Part shown: positions 1 through 11,025 of the stretch, in pieces | How the letters are laid out: the number at the start of each line of letters is the position of its first letter | Position numbering within the stretch: the first letter of the stretch is position 1 | Assembly (NCBI GenBank): GCA_023614405.1 | Contig: CM042693.1 | Coordinates: 155,822,731 to 155,886,730, forward strand | Length of the DNA stretch: 64,000 nt | DNA from: Avena insularis | Taxonomy: Eukaryota > Streptophyta > Magnoliopsida > Poales > Poaceae | Reading direction: 5' to 3' | Translations under genes and position numbers: made by a program | The notes under the pieces: generated by a model | The model's input: the letters and a program-made list of their open reading frames with translations, nothing else | Told to the model about the DNA's origin: nothing | Database searches by the model: none

Positions 1-1704
1 TCTTCTGTGCATCTTCTGCCGGCCCCCTTCCTGTTTAAATAAATAAACAACACTTCAGCTCACATGATCAAATTTGAAAAGAGGTAATTATGAAAAGCAA
101 AATAATTGGCAGGTTATAATATAAATAATAATGCTAAAAAAACATCTATGTTCAAATAATATATGAAATTATGGATTAAGGCAATGGAAGGAAATGAAAT
201 CCTCATCTCTCAATGCATTGTCAGGTTCCACTAGACCAGCAACAATTCAATTTTAAAGCCCTGATCTGAAAGTATTAGAATTTGACTTCAGATTCCATAG
301 CAAATGACAATAGGTTCTGATGTTATCATTAGGATTCTACCGGATAATAGGGTATTCTAAAACAAAATTAAGTTTTCTAATTGTATCCGTATGATTATAA
401 AGTTTAAACCTACACAACCTTGTAATTCAAATAAAACGCAGTATTGTAATTTTAACACGTCAGACAGATTACAAAAGGTTGTAAAACACTTTCAAGAACA
501 TAAAGAACCCCAAAAGAGGGGAGCAATCTTCACAGATTACATACTACTATCATGTCTATGTACTGATTACAAGGTGTCTTAGATTTGCATATGTCTATTG
601 CAAAAACAAGCAAAAAAAGGGATCTATCCTTCTACAAATGCAACACCAACTTTCCATCTAAATGAGAAACACTTAGATGGTACATAACCATTCAATTAGT
701 ATTCATGCATAGTTTAAGGTACACAAAAACTTAAAAATAACTCACTATGGTCCACTTGGAAAATGACCAAGAGAGAAAAAGATATATGACAACATATAGG
801 ATGAAACTGCCAACCTATTCCATGATGCCAAAGTTCAAACTCAATACTTTAAATAATGGGAGCAATTTGATAAATTCCAGTGCATAGTTCACAACAGATA
901 CCATTGTTTCAATAAATAACAAATAAAAGCTTGGAATGTATAATTGTTGGAAAGAATCATTATATAGTTGATCAGCCACAAGATTAGAAAAAATAAGTCT
1001 ATTTGTTTATGGTCAGGGTCTCTTATAGTCTATTTGTTGGTGGTCACAAGTAATAATTATATAGTAGATCAGCAACTAGAATATAAACAATGCATGAAAA
1101 AAACTACAACCTGAAGCACATGCTCCCTCGGCAAATAGTACAAGACTAAAAATAATAATTCCATACATATAAAAGTTATCAAAGAACACACATACTTAAT
1201 TTCAGACACATAAATTTGCAGTATCATTTCATGCAAAATTAAACGTTTAATCTCTGGGTAAAAGGAACAAATTTAAAGCTCCTAAAATATATAATTTTAT
1301 GTGGTGCACTTAGACTGTGTAAGCCTAATGCATTTATATACATCTTTTGTAATGTCTAGAGATGAATAATTTATTAACATGTGTACACTATTTCTGAATG
1401 ATTAGATATCATAAATTATATTTTTTATACCGCACATAAATATTATAACTTGTCAGTTGCCTAAGATGTATATTGTCATTATGCACTAATGAATTCCAGC
1501 ATTCAATCCAGAGAAATTTTATCATACACATAATTCTTCAAACTATAAACATTCAATATCTACGATCCTCTATACAAAGTCCTATCAACGATGCACAGAG
1601 TGTGTCCATCTACTCTTCAATGCCCCCAAAAGGTGCTGACCACTGAATGAAGTACTACACCAACCTCGTACTAACATTCAAATCCTAAGAATCAACCCTA
1701 AAAA
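1..1704. other. AT-rich non-coding stretch, probably intron 1 of the minus-strand gene
   Basis: No long reading frame is seen on either strand. The sequence is AT-rich and low-copy looking, as expected of a long first intron. At the extreme left end, read on the minus strand, a T-rich run ends in AAACAG followed by GC-rich, codable sequence at 30-1. This looks like a 3' splice acceptor with the first 30 bases of a next exon. That exon is inference only, since too little of it is present to name a product. A small duplicated motif at 957-1076 is listed separately. Confidence 0.3.
957..1076 (+). repeat. Small internal duplication in AT-rich DNA
   Basis: Two short motifs each occur twice in direct orientation. 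The first, around ATTATATAGTTGATCAG, is at about 958-975 and again at about 1056-1072. The second, AGTCTATTTGTT followed by GGTCA, is at about 996-1015 and 1027-1046. The order is motif 1, motif 2, motif 2, motif 1, so this is not a simple tandem array. It may be a local duplication with divergence, or the footprint of a small element. No terminal inverted repeats were recognised. Confidence 0.35.
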
Positions 1705-2034
1705 TCAAACCCTAGTTATAAGTACAAAAAATGAGAAATGGAGGTTAAAGAAAACACATAGATGCACCACCGCAAGCTGTTGGGCCTTCACCACCAGATT
1801 CTCGTCGGAGCCGTGCTTCGCGCCCAGATCCAGCACGTCCGCCTCAACGACCGCCACATTCTCCTTATCGTCTTGATCCGGCGCCGCCGCGACGGAACAG
1901 GCCAACTTGGTCGCACCACCAATCGCACTTCTGTGGGAACCGCCAACCTCCTTCACCGCATCTATGCCAGTAACGGCGCGCTTATTGTCCACAGTAGCAG
2001 CGGCCGCGTCGGCTGCACTACTCCCTGTCTTCAT
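1705..2034 (-). CDS. Probable first coding exon of an unrecognised plant gene
   Basis: An ATG at 2034 opens a 109-codon minus-strand frame. The first ~95 residues are hydrophilic and Ala/Val/Asp/Lys-rich (an N-terminal MKTGSS start, a central DQDDKENVAV stretch and a DENLVVKAQQL stretch). They have the composition of a disordered nuclear-type N-terminus and are encoded by GC-rich DNA, as is usual for grass first exons. The last ~15 residues before the stop are Phe-rich and lie in AT-rich DNA, so coding probably ends at a splice donor near 1740-1765. Candidate donors there (GTGGTG, GTGTTTTC) are weak. No catalytic domain is visible and I do not recognise the family. A TATA box lies about 145 bp upstream of the ATG. 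This is the only candidate host gene in the window. The alternatives are a gene fragment or a chance frame. Confidence 0.45.
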   Translation of the reverse strand: MKTGSSAADAAAATVDNKRAVTGIDAVKEVGGSHRSAIGGATKLACSVAAAPDQDDKENVAVVEADVLDLGAKHGSDENLVVKAQQLAVVHLCVFFNLHFSFFVLITRV

Positions 2035-2177
2035 CGCTGGCGGACTCGATGAATGTGCGGGGAGAGGAAGAAGAATCGAGTGGGAGGGGCTAGAGTTGAT
2101 GGAGTGAGACGATGGTTTTCTTCTTCCCGATTTGGGGGTAAATGGGTGGGGAAAAGGAGATGAATCAGCCGACGAAC
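2035..2177 (-). promoter_or_regulatory. Putative 5' UTR of the minus-strand gene
   Basis: Between the TATA box and the ATG at 2034 the minus strand reads as pyrimidine-rich leader (TTCTTCTTCC-type tracts). This is common in grass 5' UTRs. Transcription would be expected to start near 2145-2155, some 30 bp downstream of the TATA box. Confidence 0.3.
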
Positions 2178-2190
2178 CCTTTTATATGTG
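2178..2190 (-). promoter_or_regulatory. TATA box for the minus-strand gene
   Basis: The minus strand reads CACATATAAAAGG, a strong plant TATA match. It is placed about 145 bp before the ATG at 2034 with a GC-richer leader between them. Its position supports the exon call at 1705-2034. Confidence 0.45.
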
Positions 2191-2207
2191 ATGCCATTTC
2201 GGTTTTT

Positions 2208-2217
2208 CCCACGTCAC
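2208..2217 (-). promoter_or_regulatory. ACGT-core (bZIP-type) element
   Basis: The minus strand reads GTGACGTGGG, a G-box/C-box hybrid with an ACGT core. It lies about 25 bp upstream of the TATA box. bZIP factors are known to bind such cores in plant promoters; use here is inference. Confidence 0.25.
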
Positions 2218-2618
2218 TCATCCACCACCACGTATGCCGTAAACATCGCGTACGCGTACAGTGCGTGAAACAGCATGACCAAAGCAGTCGGGTTACTAGG
2301 CCGGCCCCTTATCTAGCACCTGCTTCCAATTTTTATCACACAATTTTTCATATATGGGATTGAATATACTTCAAATATAAATTACCTGAAATCTTTAGTA
2401 GAAGAATATTAGTTTACTATAATAAGTTGACCATTTAGGTCGCGTTTTCTTTAATTCAAATTCAAACAATAGGAGTGTCATATGGAATATGCATCACGGG
2501 TTTTTCATACTTCCAATTATCGATGCATCTTACATTGTAAATTAATGAAAATAAAATTGAGCACCGAAAACACATAAACAACTATGCATAAGCATACACA
2601 TATATATAAGTGTAGCAT
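2218..2618. other. Upstream intergenic sequence with no recognised feature
   Basis: AT-rich DNA between the promoter-like region and the repeat array. I see no coding potential, terminal inverted repeats or tandem structure in it. Confidence 0.3.
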
Positions 2619-3003
2619 CAAGTGTGCATCATACCATGGCATAGCAAGTTTTTACTCATACTACAACAAGTTGATGATGGTGTTTCTAGTCAACTCACAT
2701 GGGTCTAGAGCCCAATGCAATGTTGGGATATATGAGCCTATATGAGGCACAAGTGTGCATCATGCCATGGGCATACCACTTTTATACTTAGAATCAATGT
2801 CATGATTTGGCATAGTAGTTGTATAGTTTGATGTAACAACTAGGTGGGATCATGTTGACCAAGTGTTTACTCATACAACCACAAAGATGATGAAGGTGTT
2901 CATAGACAACTCCCATAGCTCAAGTACCGATGCAATGTTGGCAGGAGGTTATACGTGTTACAAGAGTGCATCATACAAAGGCATAGCACACTTGTGGCAG
3001 ATC
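2619..3003 (-). repeat. Inverted part of a ~170-bp repeat array (two units)
   Basis: Two diverged units lie in the opposite orientation to those on the right. For example, the ACTCATACAACCACAA stretch at about 2869-2884 is the reverse complement of the TTGTGGTTGTATGAGT stretch of the right-hand units. The GTGGGATCATGTTG stretch at about 2844 mirrors CAACATGATCC(C/T)AC. The equivalent ACTCATA points in the two units are about 215 bp apart. This arm is clearly more decayed than the right arm. Confidence 0.5.
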
Positions 3004-3664
3004 TAGACCTATCTCAGCTGTCTAGAAATACCTTCATCAACTTGTGATTGTATGAGTCATCACTTTGGACAACATGATCCTACCTAGTTGCTAGATATAA
3101 GTATAACACTGCTATGCCAAGACATGATGAGCCACTTTGTGGCAGATGTGGGCCCATGCCAACATTGCATTGGCTATAGACCTCTCTGGGTTGGCTAGAA
3201 ACACCAGCATCAACTTGTGGTTGTGTGACTCAGCAGTTGGCCAACATGATCCCACCCAGTTGATACATCTAAGTATGAGAGTGCTATGCCAAGCCATGAC
3301 ACACACTTGTGGCAGATGTGGGCCCATGCCAACATTGCATGGGATATAGACCTATCTAGGCTGTCTAGAAACACCTTCATCAACTTGTGGTTGTATGAGT
3401 CATCACTTGGATATCATGATCCTACCTATTTCATAGATCTAAATACAACAATTTATGCCAAGACACGGTGAGACACTTTGTGGAAAATATGGGAACATAC
3501 AAACATTGCATGGCTATAGACCCATCTGGTTGGCTAGAAACTCCATCAACGTGTGGTTGTGTTGCTCAGAACTTTGCCAACATGATCCCACCCAGTTGAT
3601 ACATCTAAGTATGAGAGTGTTATGCCAAGCCGTGACACACACTTGTGGCATATGTGTGCCCATG
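3004..3664 (+). repeat. Direct ~170-bp repeat array with alternating A-B-A-B units
   Basis: Four units start with TAGACC(T/C) at 3004, 3177, 3347 and 3517, giving periods of 173, 170 and 170 bp. Units 1 and 3 share GTATGAGTCATCACTT (type A). Units 2 and 4 share GTTGATACATCTAAGTATGAG and GACACACACTTGTGGCA (type B). The basic repeat is therefore a 340-bp dimer. The fourth unit is cut at 3664 by the Athila-like LTR. Small reading frames across the array shift between units because 170 is not a multiple of three, so the array is not coding. Whether it is satellite-derived or part of a transposon end is unknown. Confidence 0.65.
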
Positions 3665-5171
3665 TGATACGCCCAATTTGCATCACCATTCTATATCATA
3701 ATTTACCTCTATTCATTGATATTTGTCTTATTATGAGGTATTACTTATGGCTTTTCATCTATTTATGCATGTTGGATGATTCCTGGAGGATGGACTACCG
3801 GAGTCTGGATTCTGATGGAAAAGAAGGCATTTCGGTGCAATTTCGCGAAGATCAGAAAAATACTAGAAAAATATGGAAACATATTATTTTCCCAGAAGAC
3901 GAAGGAAGCCAGAAGGAGGAGTGAAGAGGGACCGAGGGGGCCCACACCCCCTAGGCGCGGACCCACCTTACCCCGTGCCTAGGGCACGTGTGGCCCACCT
4001 GCTCGGCCTCCGACTCCGCCCCTACGCCTATATCTTCCCTATGGAACCCTAAGCCAGGGGGAGCAACCACAGATAGATTTCCGCCGCCTTTGGGGGGCGA
4101 AAAACACTGAGAGAGAAAGATCTCTCCGGCAGATAGATTTCTGCCGGGGGAATTCCTTCCCGGAGAGGGGAGACCGTCGCCATCAACACCATCATCAAGC
4201 TAGGCTTCATCGGGATCATCATCATCATCCACACCATCATCTCCACCTGCACCATCATGACCACTCCGTCCCGCTATAACAATTGTGTTTGATATTGCTT
4301 TAGTTTTTAGGGGAAACTTTACCGGTGTTGATTACTATTGTAGTTGATGCTTGTGAGTGGAACCATTGGATTATTGTTTATGTTCAGATTGTTATCCATT
4401 ACCATATCATATTTGATCTTGATCCATATGATGTCTCATGAGTAGTTCGCTGTGTTCTTGAGGACATGGGAGAAGTCATGTTGTTAGTAGTGAATTTGTG
4501 TTGAGTTATTATTCAATGGTTTAGTAATTAAGTTGTGGTGCAATTCTTCTAGTGGGGTCATGTGAACGTCGACTACATGATACTTCGCCATTTATGGGCC
4601 TAGGGGAATGCATTGTGTATTTGGATACTAATTGTGGGGTTGCCGGAGTGACAGAAACCCGAACCCCCGTTAGGACACCTTTGCACAAGGGAGCGTAGTA
4701 TCTTAGAGTTTAAGGCTATGGTTAGATTCATTACTTAATTACTTTCCTGTAGTTACGGATGTTTGCAGGGGGTTTAATCACAAGTATGTATTAGTCCAAG
4801 TAAAGTCAGTACATTAGCACAGGTTCACCCACACAACACTTACAACACCAGAGAAGAGTACTCAGCTATTTGAAGCAAAAAGAACTTGGCAGAATTCCCA
4901 CGTGTCCTCAAGAACGTTTGGTCCTTATAAGTATTTCCACCGGCTTGTCCTTTGATAAGAAAGGATTGGGCCACTTGCTCCATTTGTTCGTTGTCTTTAT
5001 TACATGCTATTTGTTTTGTTGCCTTATCAGAAAACCACTAAAAATCTGTTTGCTAAGTATTCATAGGGATTTCCTGCTCCATACCACTGTTCAACACCTT
5101 CTGCTGCTCGTTGGGATCGATACTCCTATTTATCGAAAGTACTATGATACACCCCCTATACTTGTGGGTCA
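3665..5171 (+). repeat. 5' LTR of the Athila-like element
   Basis: It begins TGATACGCCC and ends ...TTGTGGGTCA, 1507 bp, so it obeys TG...CA. It is directly followed by a leader with an Athila-type primer site. It includes a GC-rich middle with CAT/ATC-rich low-complexity runs at about 4160-4260. The ATC-rich frames there are not genes. The partner LTR is not in the window. Confidence 0.85.
4028..4034 (+). promoter_or_regulatory. TATA-like box in the Athila-like LTR
   Basis: CTATATC lies after a GC-rich block in the LTR, at a position fit for an LTR promoter. The match is modest and no start site can be seen directly. Confidence 0.3.
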
Positions 5172-5185
5172 TTAAGACTATTTTC

Positions 5186-5203
5186 TAGCGCCGTTGCCGT
5201 GGA
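5186..5203 (+). other. Primer-binding site, tRNA-Asp type (Athila)
   Basis: The sequence TAGCGCCGTTGCCGTGGA differs at two bases from the common Athila primer site TGGCGCCGTTGCCGGGGA. It starts 14 nt after the LTR end, the spacing typical of this clade. Confidence 0.75.
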
Positions 5204-5221
5204 GTGATGCGCTATTAAAGA

Positions 5222-5808
5222 GTGGAAATGGAAAAGGAAACTTTTACTGTGAGTATTGCTCTTGTTACTGCTTGTTACTTTGTTTCCAATATGGATAACC
5301 CACTTGGTTTTCTGTTTGGGAAAACTACTACCACTGCTAGGGTAGTATATGAACCACCACCTGTTGAGATAGATCCTTTTAAGATACCTATAAGTATTGT
5401 TAATCGTGTTATGGATAATTGTTATTTTGGGGATGGAACTGTCCATCCCGGTGATCACTTGCTTTTTATCCATGAATTATGTGGGTTGTTTAAGTGTGCA
5501 GGTATCACAACTGAATAGGTGAAGAAGATGTTACTCTCCATATCCTTGAAAGGGAGAGCTGAAAATGGTATAAGCTGCTGAAGAATGGACAATCCATGGA
5601 ATGGGAGGAGATGGCATCTCTCTTTTTACTCTAAATTTTGTCCTCCCAGTGAAGTTCATAAGGATAGAAATCTTACATATAAATTTTGGCCTCTTGATGG
5701 AGAAAGTACAGCTCAAGCTTGGGGGAGATTGAAGTTACTAATGCTTAAAAGTCCTATTCATGAACTCCCTAACAATATTATTCTCAATAACTTTTATGCT
5801 AGGCTTTC
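5222..5808 (+). pseudogene. Athila-like gag, 5' part (broken)
   Basis: This frame encodes the N-terminal half of the capsid-type Gag polyprotein, which would package the element's RNA. The stretches FYSKFCPPSE, HKDRN, AWGRLK and HELPNN mark it as Athila-type Gag. The first ATG is at 5228. The frame meets a TAG at 5516, then two compensating shifts (extra bases near 5562 and near 5630), and is cut at 5808 by chromovirus A. The rest resumes at 31292. It cannot give a working protein. Confidence 0.75.
5804..5808 (+). other. Target-site duplication CTTTC, left copy (element A)
   Basis: CTTTC stands immediately left of the A terminus TGTAAGATCC and is repeated at 31292-31296 right after the A terminus GATGTTACA. 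The Athila gag reading continues across the gap, which proves a single insertion of A. Confidence 0.9.
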
Positions 5809-7753
5809 TGTAAGATCCCTCCTTTATAAAGGAAAAGGATCCCTGTGATTGCAATGCTAGTCCCTGGATCAATGCTAGCATCCACAGTTTAAGATGAAGT
5901 ACACAGATACAAAGGTCATTATTACAGCCATTCCAGAGATAAACATAGTCTTTACAACTCCAAGGCCAAAGGCCTAGTACAAGAGTTGTGAATAAGTAAA
6001 TAAATAAAAATCTTCATCTTCATGTGCCACAGGCAAACATGTTGAGTGTAGACTCATGACACCTAATCCTCATTAGAGTAACCTGCAACATAACAAGTTA
6101 CAGCCACAGTGGGTCAATACATTGGAATAGTATTGGCAAGTGATATCTTAGTATAATTTAAGTGGATTAGATACGATATGCAATTTGGCTAAGTGTAGCT
6201 TGGCTTGCTTTGCTCAAAATAGGTTTTGCCTATTAGTTGAAATCACTAAGTTTTTCTTTTGTCAAAACTTTTCCCAAGGAACCACCAATAGACATTGAGG
6301 TCCTTCACTCTTGTTCACCCACAAGTTTTACTTAGAAATTGGGATGAGGAGATTCTTGATAGCTTCCATGTCTTGATACTTAAGTTGTCCATTACCATGG
6401 ACTTGGCTAAGTACTTAGATTTTTCCATCTGCAGAGGTTGTGCACTTTCCCCACCAGACTTGATTTTCACCAAGACAGGACCTTTCAGAAGCCTTCCCTT
6501 AGACCAAATGGACGCGCTCCAACCTATCATTCCCACTACCACCAACTGTCCAAATGGCTAAGTTCTAGCAACCTATGTGATCCAGGCAGAGCCCATATTG
6601 CCAAGTGGTTGCACTAGAAGCTTCTCAACACTTGGCCTCTAAAATCTCTTTGTTCCTGGGTGGCTTTCCACAAGTGAGATACACAAGGTTCACCAGTCCC
6701 CTGGCCTTGTGTAACCACTCAACACAAACCATTCCTTCCATTCCACCCAGGTGTTTCATTTACTTAGTTGTTTTATTAGGCAAAACACAAGTCCAAAGAC
6801 TTAGAAATATTTTCATCATAGCATGTATATATTTCACCAACCCTTGGTTGCTACTAGCTAGGCTAAGCATGGCATATATAGTATCTTAACTTAGAAATTT
6901 TCTAGCAATTCTACATCTACTTGGATTTCCCAACATGACATATAAGCAAAATATAACATGCAAGTCTAACAAAATATTTCTAATGCTTAGTAAAAACATA
7001 GGAATAAAAATATTCATGAAGTACCACTTTCCTTGGTAGTTTGGAGAGTAGTTACACTCTTCACAATCACAATCACTAGCACCAAAATCTACACAAAGAT
7101 TTATAGCAACAAATTACATACAAAACATATACAACCAAAAATATATGCATGTATGCAAAATGGTATGTGATGATTTTTTTAAAACTCAACCAAGCAAGTA
7201 AACAGTACTGGTTCATTAACAAGTTAAAGACTTGCCAAACGACATTTATTTAAACCCTAAATCATTTCCTAAACATTTCATATACTCAAATTAGCCCTAC
7301 ACAAGTTTCTGCCAATAAAGTCATTTTAACATAAGCAAAAAATTAAACACATTGCATAATTAGAAAGAGATTGCTCTCCTGATTCCAACGGTATAAAATT
7401 TGTCAAATTCTAACGTGTGGATCAAAAGTTATAGCCAAAACAAATTTGAACATCTAATAGATTCAAATTCTGTCTTTTAAATCTAACTGCTGCCACGCGT
7501 CTTGTTCTAATTGGCCCGTACAGATTCGGGCGGATCAATCAACGAGAGCCAACCGATTTAAATGAAGATGCACGGCCAGATCTAACGCGTACCTCTTCGA
7601 CACAGATCTAATCTTACTCGTTAGATCTAAATCCTACGGCCCTAATCTAATTGACCACAGACGGGCGGCGCTAGCGGCGGCGACTGGCGGCGGCGCGCTC
7701 TGACAGTGGCGGTGCCGGCGAACTAGGGCGCCCGGAGAGGTGGGAAGATGCTC

Positions 7754-8147
7754 ACCAGAACCGCAGTGACGAGGAGAAGCTTGACGTGTCCTTGGTTGGC
7801 GAAGGGGCGCTCGGAGACGTCGCGGATTGCTCGTCGGAGTAGTCCCTGGCGGCTGTGGCTTCGGCTCGTCGACGTTGGCGATGTTCTGAGCCGCGCTAAG
7901 ACAAGGGGAGGGTACCGTTAGATGCGCAGGATGCTGGGGATCTTACGCGTATCAAACAGAGGGCAAGGGGAGGTTGGAACTTACGGGGAAAGGTCGCCGG
8001 AGTTCGAGCAGAGAGCGGCGGCGCTCAGTTGTTGACGTTGCCGAGGCTATAGGCCATGCGCGAGCAAACGGAAAGTGTCAGTAGATGCGCACGGAGATGC
8101 AGAGCAAGCCAGCGTGAACCACAGGCAGAGGGGAGTGCGGTGCTCAC
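7754..8147 (-). promoter_or_regulatory. Three splice-donor-like sites in the A LTR leader
   Basis: On the minus strand, CCGGTGAGCA (GT at 8147), CCCCGTAAGTT (GT at 7984) and CTGGTGAGCA (GT at 7755) follow one another at 163 and 229 bp. An acceptor-like TGTGTAG precedes ATTTTGGTGC near 7090. The spacing equals that in element B. Splicing is inferred, not shown. Confidence 0.4.
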
Positions 8148-8256
8148 CGGAATTCGTCGGCACGGTCGTCGGAGCAGCGGGGTAGCGGCGAGGAATTCTC
8201 GCAGCCTGGGGCGCTGTGCTTTCGGTGCTGGGGAAATGGTGAGGGGGCAGAGGGGG

Positions 8257-8264
8257 TTTAAGTA
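8257..8264 (-). promoter_or_regulatory. TATA-like box in the A 3' LTR
   Basis: The minus strand reads TACTTAAA just upstream of the GC-rich leader. It is the positional equivalent of TATTTAAA in element B. The same box lies in A's 5' LTR near 30544-30551, to the right of the B insertion. Confidence 0.35.
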
Positions 8265-9012
8265 GGCGAGGTGGGGGCGTGAATCACTCCAGCATTGAAC
8301 GGGAATTGACGTCGCGAATCAAACAGGAAACGCCCGCGTGATTTGGGGATGAACCAGTCGCTGGGTGGAGACGACGATGGTCGTCTGGGCCGTGGCTGTC
8401 AGCGAGAGGAATGGAGAGGGAGTGGGTCCAAACTGTCAGCGAGCTAGTGGGTGCGGGCGTGAGTAAAGAAAATGGTTCGTGGGGGTGGGGTGCTGGGCAT
8501 TAGCTGGGCTAGTTGGGCCAGATTCGGCTGAGTGCTATTTTTTTCTCTTTTAAGCTTTTTCTTTTTCTGCTTGCTTTTCTATAAAGGTTTTCAAACCTCA
8601 ATTCAAATCTGTTTGATTCCAAAACTTTTCAGGATTTTTGTACAATAAATCTTGTACTCAAATAAGTGTCAAACACATCTGTTCACTCAAACACACTTGG
8701 GTCTTTTGAAAATTAAAATAAAACCATGCCTTTATGAGGTGTGATAATTGGCATAGAATTTGTTTTATTTCATATTTTGCTTTGAGACTTTGCTCAAGTT
8801 TTTGAAAGCACCTGAGTTTGGATTCTAAGCAATACTGAATGATTAACAGTACCTTTCTCAAAACAAGTATCACAAGGGCTTGAGTAAACTTACATAAAAT
8901 ATTGAGCAACAAAGCTTCTGTTTTGAAATGTTTTGTTTGAAATGAAACTCATATGATCATGGATGCATGGGTGATATGCATGAGTTTGAAACATGATTTT
9001 AGGGATGTTACA

Positions 9013-9031
9013 AATCTAACCCCCTTAAGGT
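9013..9031 (-). other. Polypurine tract of chromovirus A
   Basis: The minus strand reads CCTTAAGGGGGTTAGATT and ends directly at the 3' LTR start TGTAACATCC. It is the plus-strand priming site and overlaps the last codons of pol. Confidence 0.8.
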
Positions 9032-10113
9032 GAATCTCGCCCTCGAGATTCGTATTGGCTAGCAAATAGGTGAGGGTGGTCTTTTCGAAGATCATCTTCT
9101 CTTTCCCATGTTGCTTCTTCTTCGGAATGATGGTTCCACTGCACTTTGCAAAACTTGATTGTCTTAGTCCGAGTGACTCTTTCTGCAGTCTCAAGAATCT
9201 TGATAGGCTTCTCTTCATAAGTGAGATCACTTTCCAACTGAACTTCTTCCAAAGGTATAGTATCCTTCAAAGAAGTTTCTTCCATTTCTGGATGACATTT
9301 CTTAAGTTGACTCACATGAAACACATTATGGACAGCTAACAAAGACTCCGGCAATTCAATTTCATAAGCAACTTCTCCTTTGCGACTCAGAATCTTGAAT
9401 GGTCCAACATATCTTGGGGCCAACTTTCCTTTGACTCCGAACCTCTTCACTCCACGAAGTGGTGACACTCTAAGATAAGCTCTATCACCAACTTCGTAGG
9501 TGACTTCTCTACGCTTAGGATCCGCGTAGCTTTTCTGTCGGGACTGTGCTATCTTCAATCTGTCTTTAACCAACTTGACTTTCTCTTTGGCTTCTTTGAT
9601 AAGTTCTGGTCCGAACAAACTTATTTCTCCCACACCATTCCATAACAAAGGGGTGGTACACTTTCTTCCGTAGAGAAACTCAAATGGTGCCATCTCAATG
9701 CTGGCTTGATACCTATTGTTATAAGAAAATTCTGCGTAAGGCAGACTTTCATCCCAACTGGCTCCATAGTCTAGGGCACATGCCCTCAACATGTCTTCAA
9801 GAATCTGATTAGTTCTTTCTATCTGTCCATCAGTTTGAGGATGAAAAGCAGTACTGAATTCTAACCTCGTTCCTAATGACTCATGTAGCTGTCTCCAAAA
9901 ATGGGAAGTGAATTGAGTTCCCCTATCAAACACAATACTCTTGGTCACTCCATGTAGACATACAATTCTACTCATGTAGATTTTGGCTAACTTAGCACTT
10001 GTATAAGTTGGCTTCACGGGTATGAAATGAGCTACTTTAGTTAGGCGATCCACTACTACCCAAATAGAATCGTATCCTGACCGGGTCCTTGGTAATCCGG
10101 TAATGAAATCCAT
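9025..10113 (-). pseudogene. Element A integrase core and chromodomain-like tail
   Basis: The 362-codon frame carries the integrase catalytic core, which joins element cDNA to host DNA. The DDE residues lie in MDFITG, FDRGTQF and HPQTDGQIERTNQ and are all present. It continues through a GPF-type domain (RYVGPFKIL) to a chromodomain-like C-terminus (KFCKVQWNHH...EEATWEREDDL), as in plant chromoviruses that target heterochromatin. The frame itself is intact to its stop at 9025 but lacks its N-terminal zinc finger, which is in another frame. It is therefore part of a broken polyprotein. Confidence 0.85.
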
Positions 10114-10399
10114 AGCAATCTTGTCCCACTTCCAATCGGGAATAGGTAGTGGTTGAAGTAAACCGGGCTGGTTTCTGATGTTCCGCTTTCACTCTGCTAC
10201 ACAAATCAAACAAAGCAATGTTTTCGGCGATGTCCTTCTTGAGATTATTCCACCAAAATCTTTCTTTCATGTCCATGTACATTTTGGTGTTACCCGGATG
10301 AATGGAATACGGTGAGTTGTGTGCTTCTTGCAAAATCAGTTTCCGAAGCTCCGGATCTTGTGGAACACAAATACGTTTCCCATGCCATAAAGTACCCAT
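10037..10399 (-). pseudogene. Element A integrase N-terminal zinc-binding region (frameshifted)
   Basis: The 120-codon frame begins in the spacer after RNase H ([19 protein letters not shown]) and covers the HHCC finger region with the [10 protein letters not shown] histidines. The first finger cysteine is replaced: IALFDLC here versus IALCDVC in element B. It then shifts frame before the catalytic core starts. The integrase would be inactive even with the frames restored. Confidence 0.75.
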
Positions 10400-11025
10400 T
10401 TCGTCTTCATGGAACCCTTTGGCTTTTCCCTTGCCAATCTTTTCTTTAATCTCTTCAATTTCCTTATCAATTTTTGGGCTTCCTTGATCTTGTCCAACAA
10501 AGTGGGTTGAACATCCAAAGACATGAGATGTCCTTCAGGCACAATCTCCAATCCGAGATCTCTAAATTGGGCACACAAATCATCTGGCAATTCTCCTTTG
10601 GTAATGCCATTCACAAAAATCTTACGGCTTAAGGCATCCGCTACAACATTTGCTTTACCGGGATGGTATTGCAAACTTAAGTCATAGTCCTTGATGAGTT
10701 CTAGCCATCTTCTTTGTCTCATATTAATTTCCTTCTGGGTGAAGATATACTTCAAACTCTTGTGATCTGTGAACACTTCACAACGCTTTCCCAAAAGATA
10801 GTGTCTCCATGTTTTGAGTGCATGGACAATAGAGGCTAACTCTAAATCATGAGTAGGATAGTTCACTTCATGAGTTTTGAGTTGTCTCAAGGCATAAGCC
10901 ACAACTTTTCCTTCTTGCATGAGTACTGCACCCAAACCATGATGAGATGCATCACAATATACTTGGAAATCTTTTTCCAAGTCTGGCAGACACAAGACTG
11001 GTGCTGTCACAAGTCTCTTCTTCAA
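10336..11025 (-). pseudogene. Element A RNase H region
   Basis: The 229-codon frame covers the RNase H domain, which degrades the RNA strand of the hybrid. Its acidic motifs lie in [34 protein letters not shown] and [11 protein letters not shown], then [11 protein letters not shown] frameshift after DKIKEAQK sends the end into a wrong frame, and the tail after about residue 185 is not native. It is separated from RT by a further shift near 11030-11060. Confidence 0.8.

Larger units (their letters stand above)
5809..9012 (-). repeat. 3' LTR of chromovirus A
   Basis: 3204 bp on the minus strand, TGTAACATCC...GATCTTACA. It matches the split 5' LTR of A closely and the LTRs of B more loosely. 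The terminal 0.9 kb (5809 to about 6690) is the most similar between A and B; the GC-rich middle (about 7650-8300) differs most. Small open frames on both strands inside it are discussed in findings and are not called genes. Confidence 0.9.

Noticed and set aside
3112..3471. Frames of 60-71 codons in the 170-bp array
   Set aside because: The repeat period is not a multiple of three, so each unit is read in a different frame. These are by-products of the repeat.
4049..4264. Met-rich 71-codon minus-strand frame
   Set aside because: Reads an ATC/CAT-rich low-complexity run of the Athila-like LTR.
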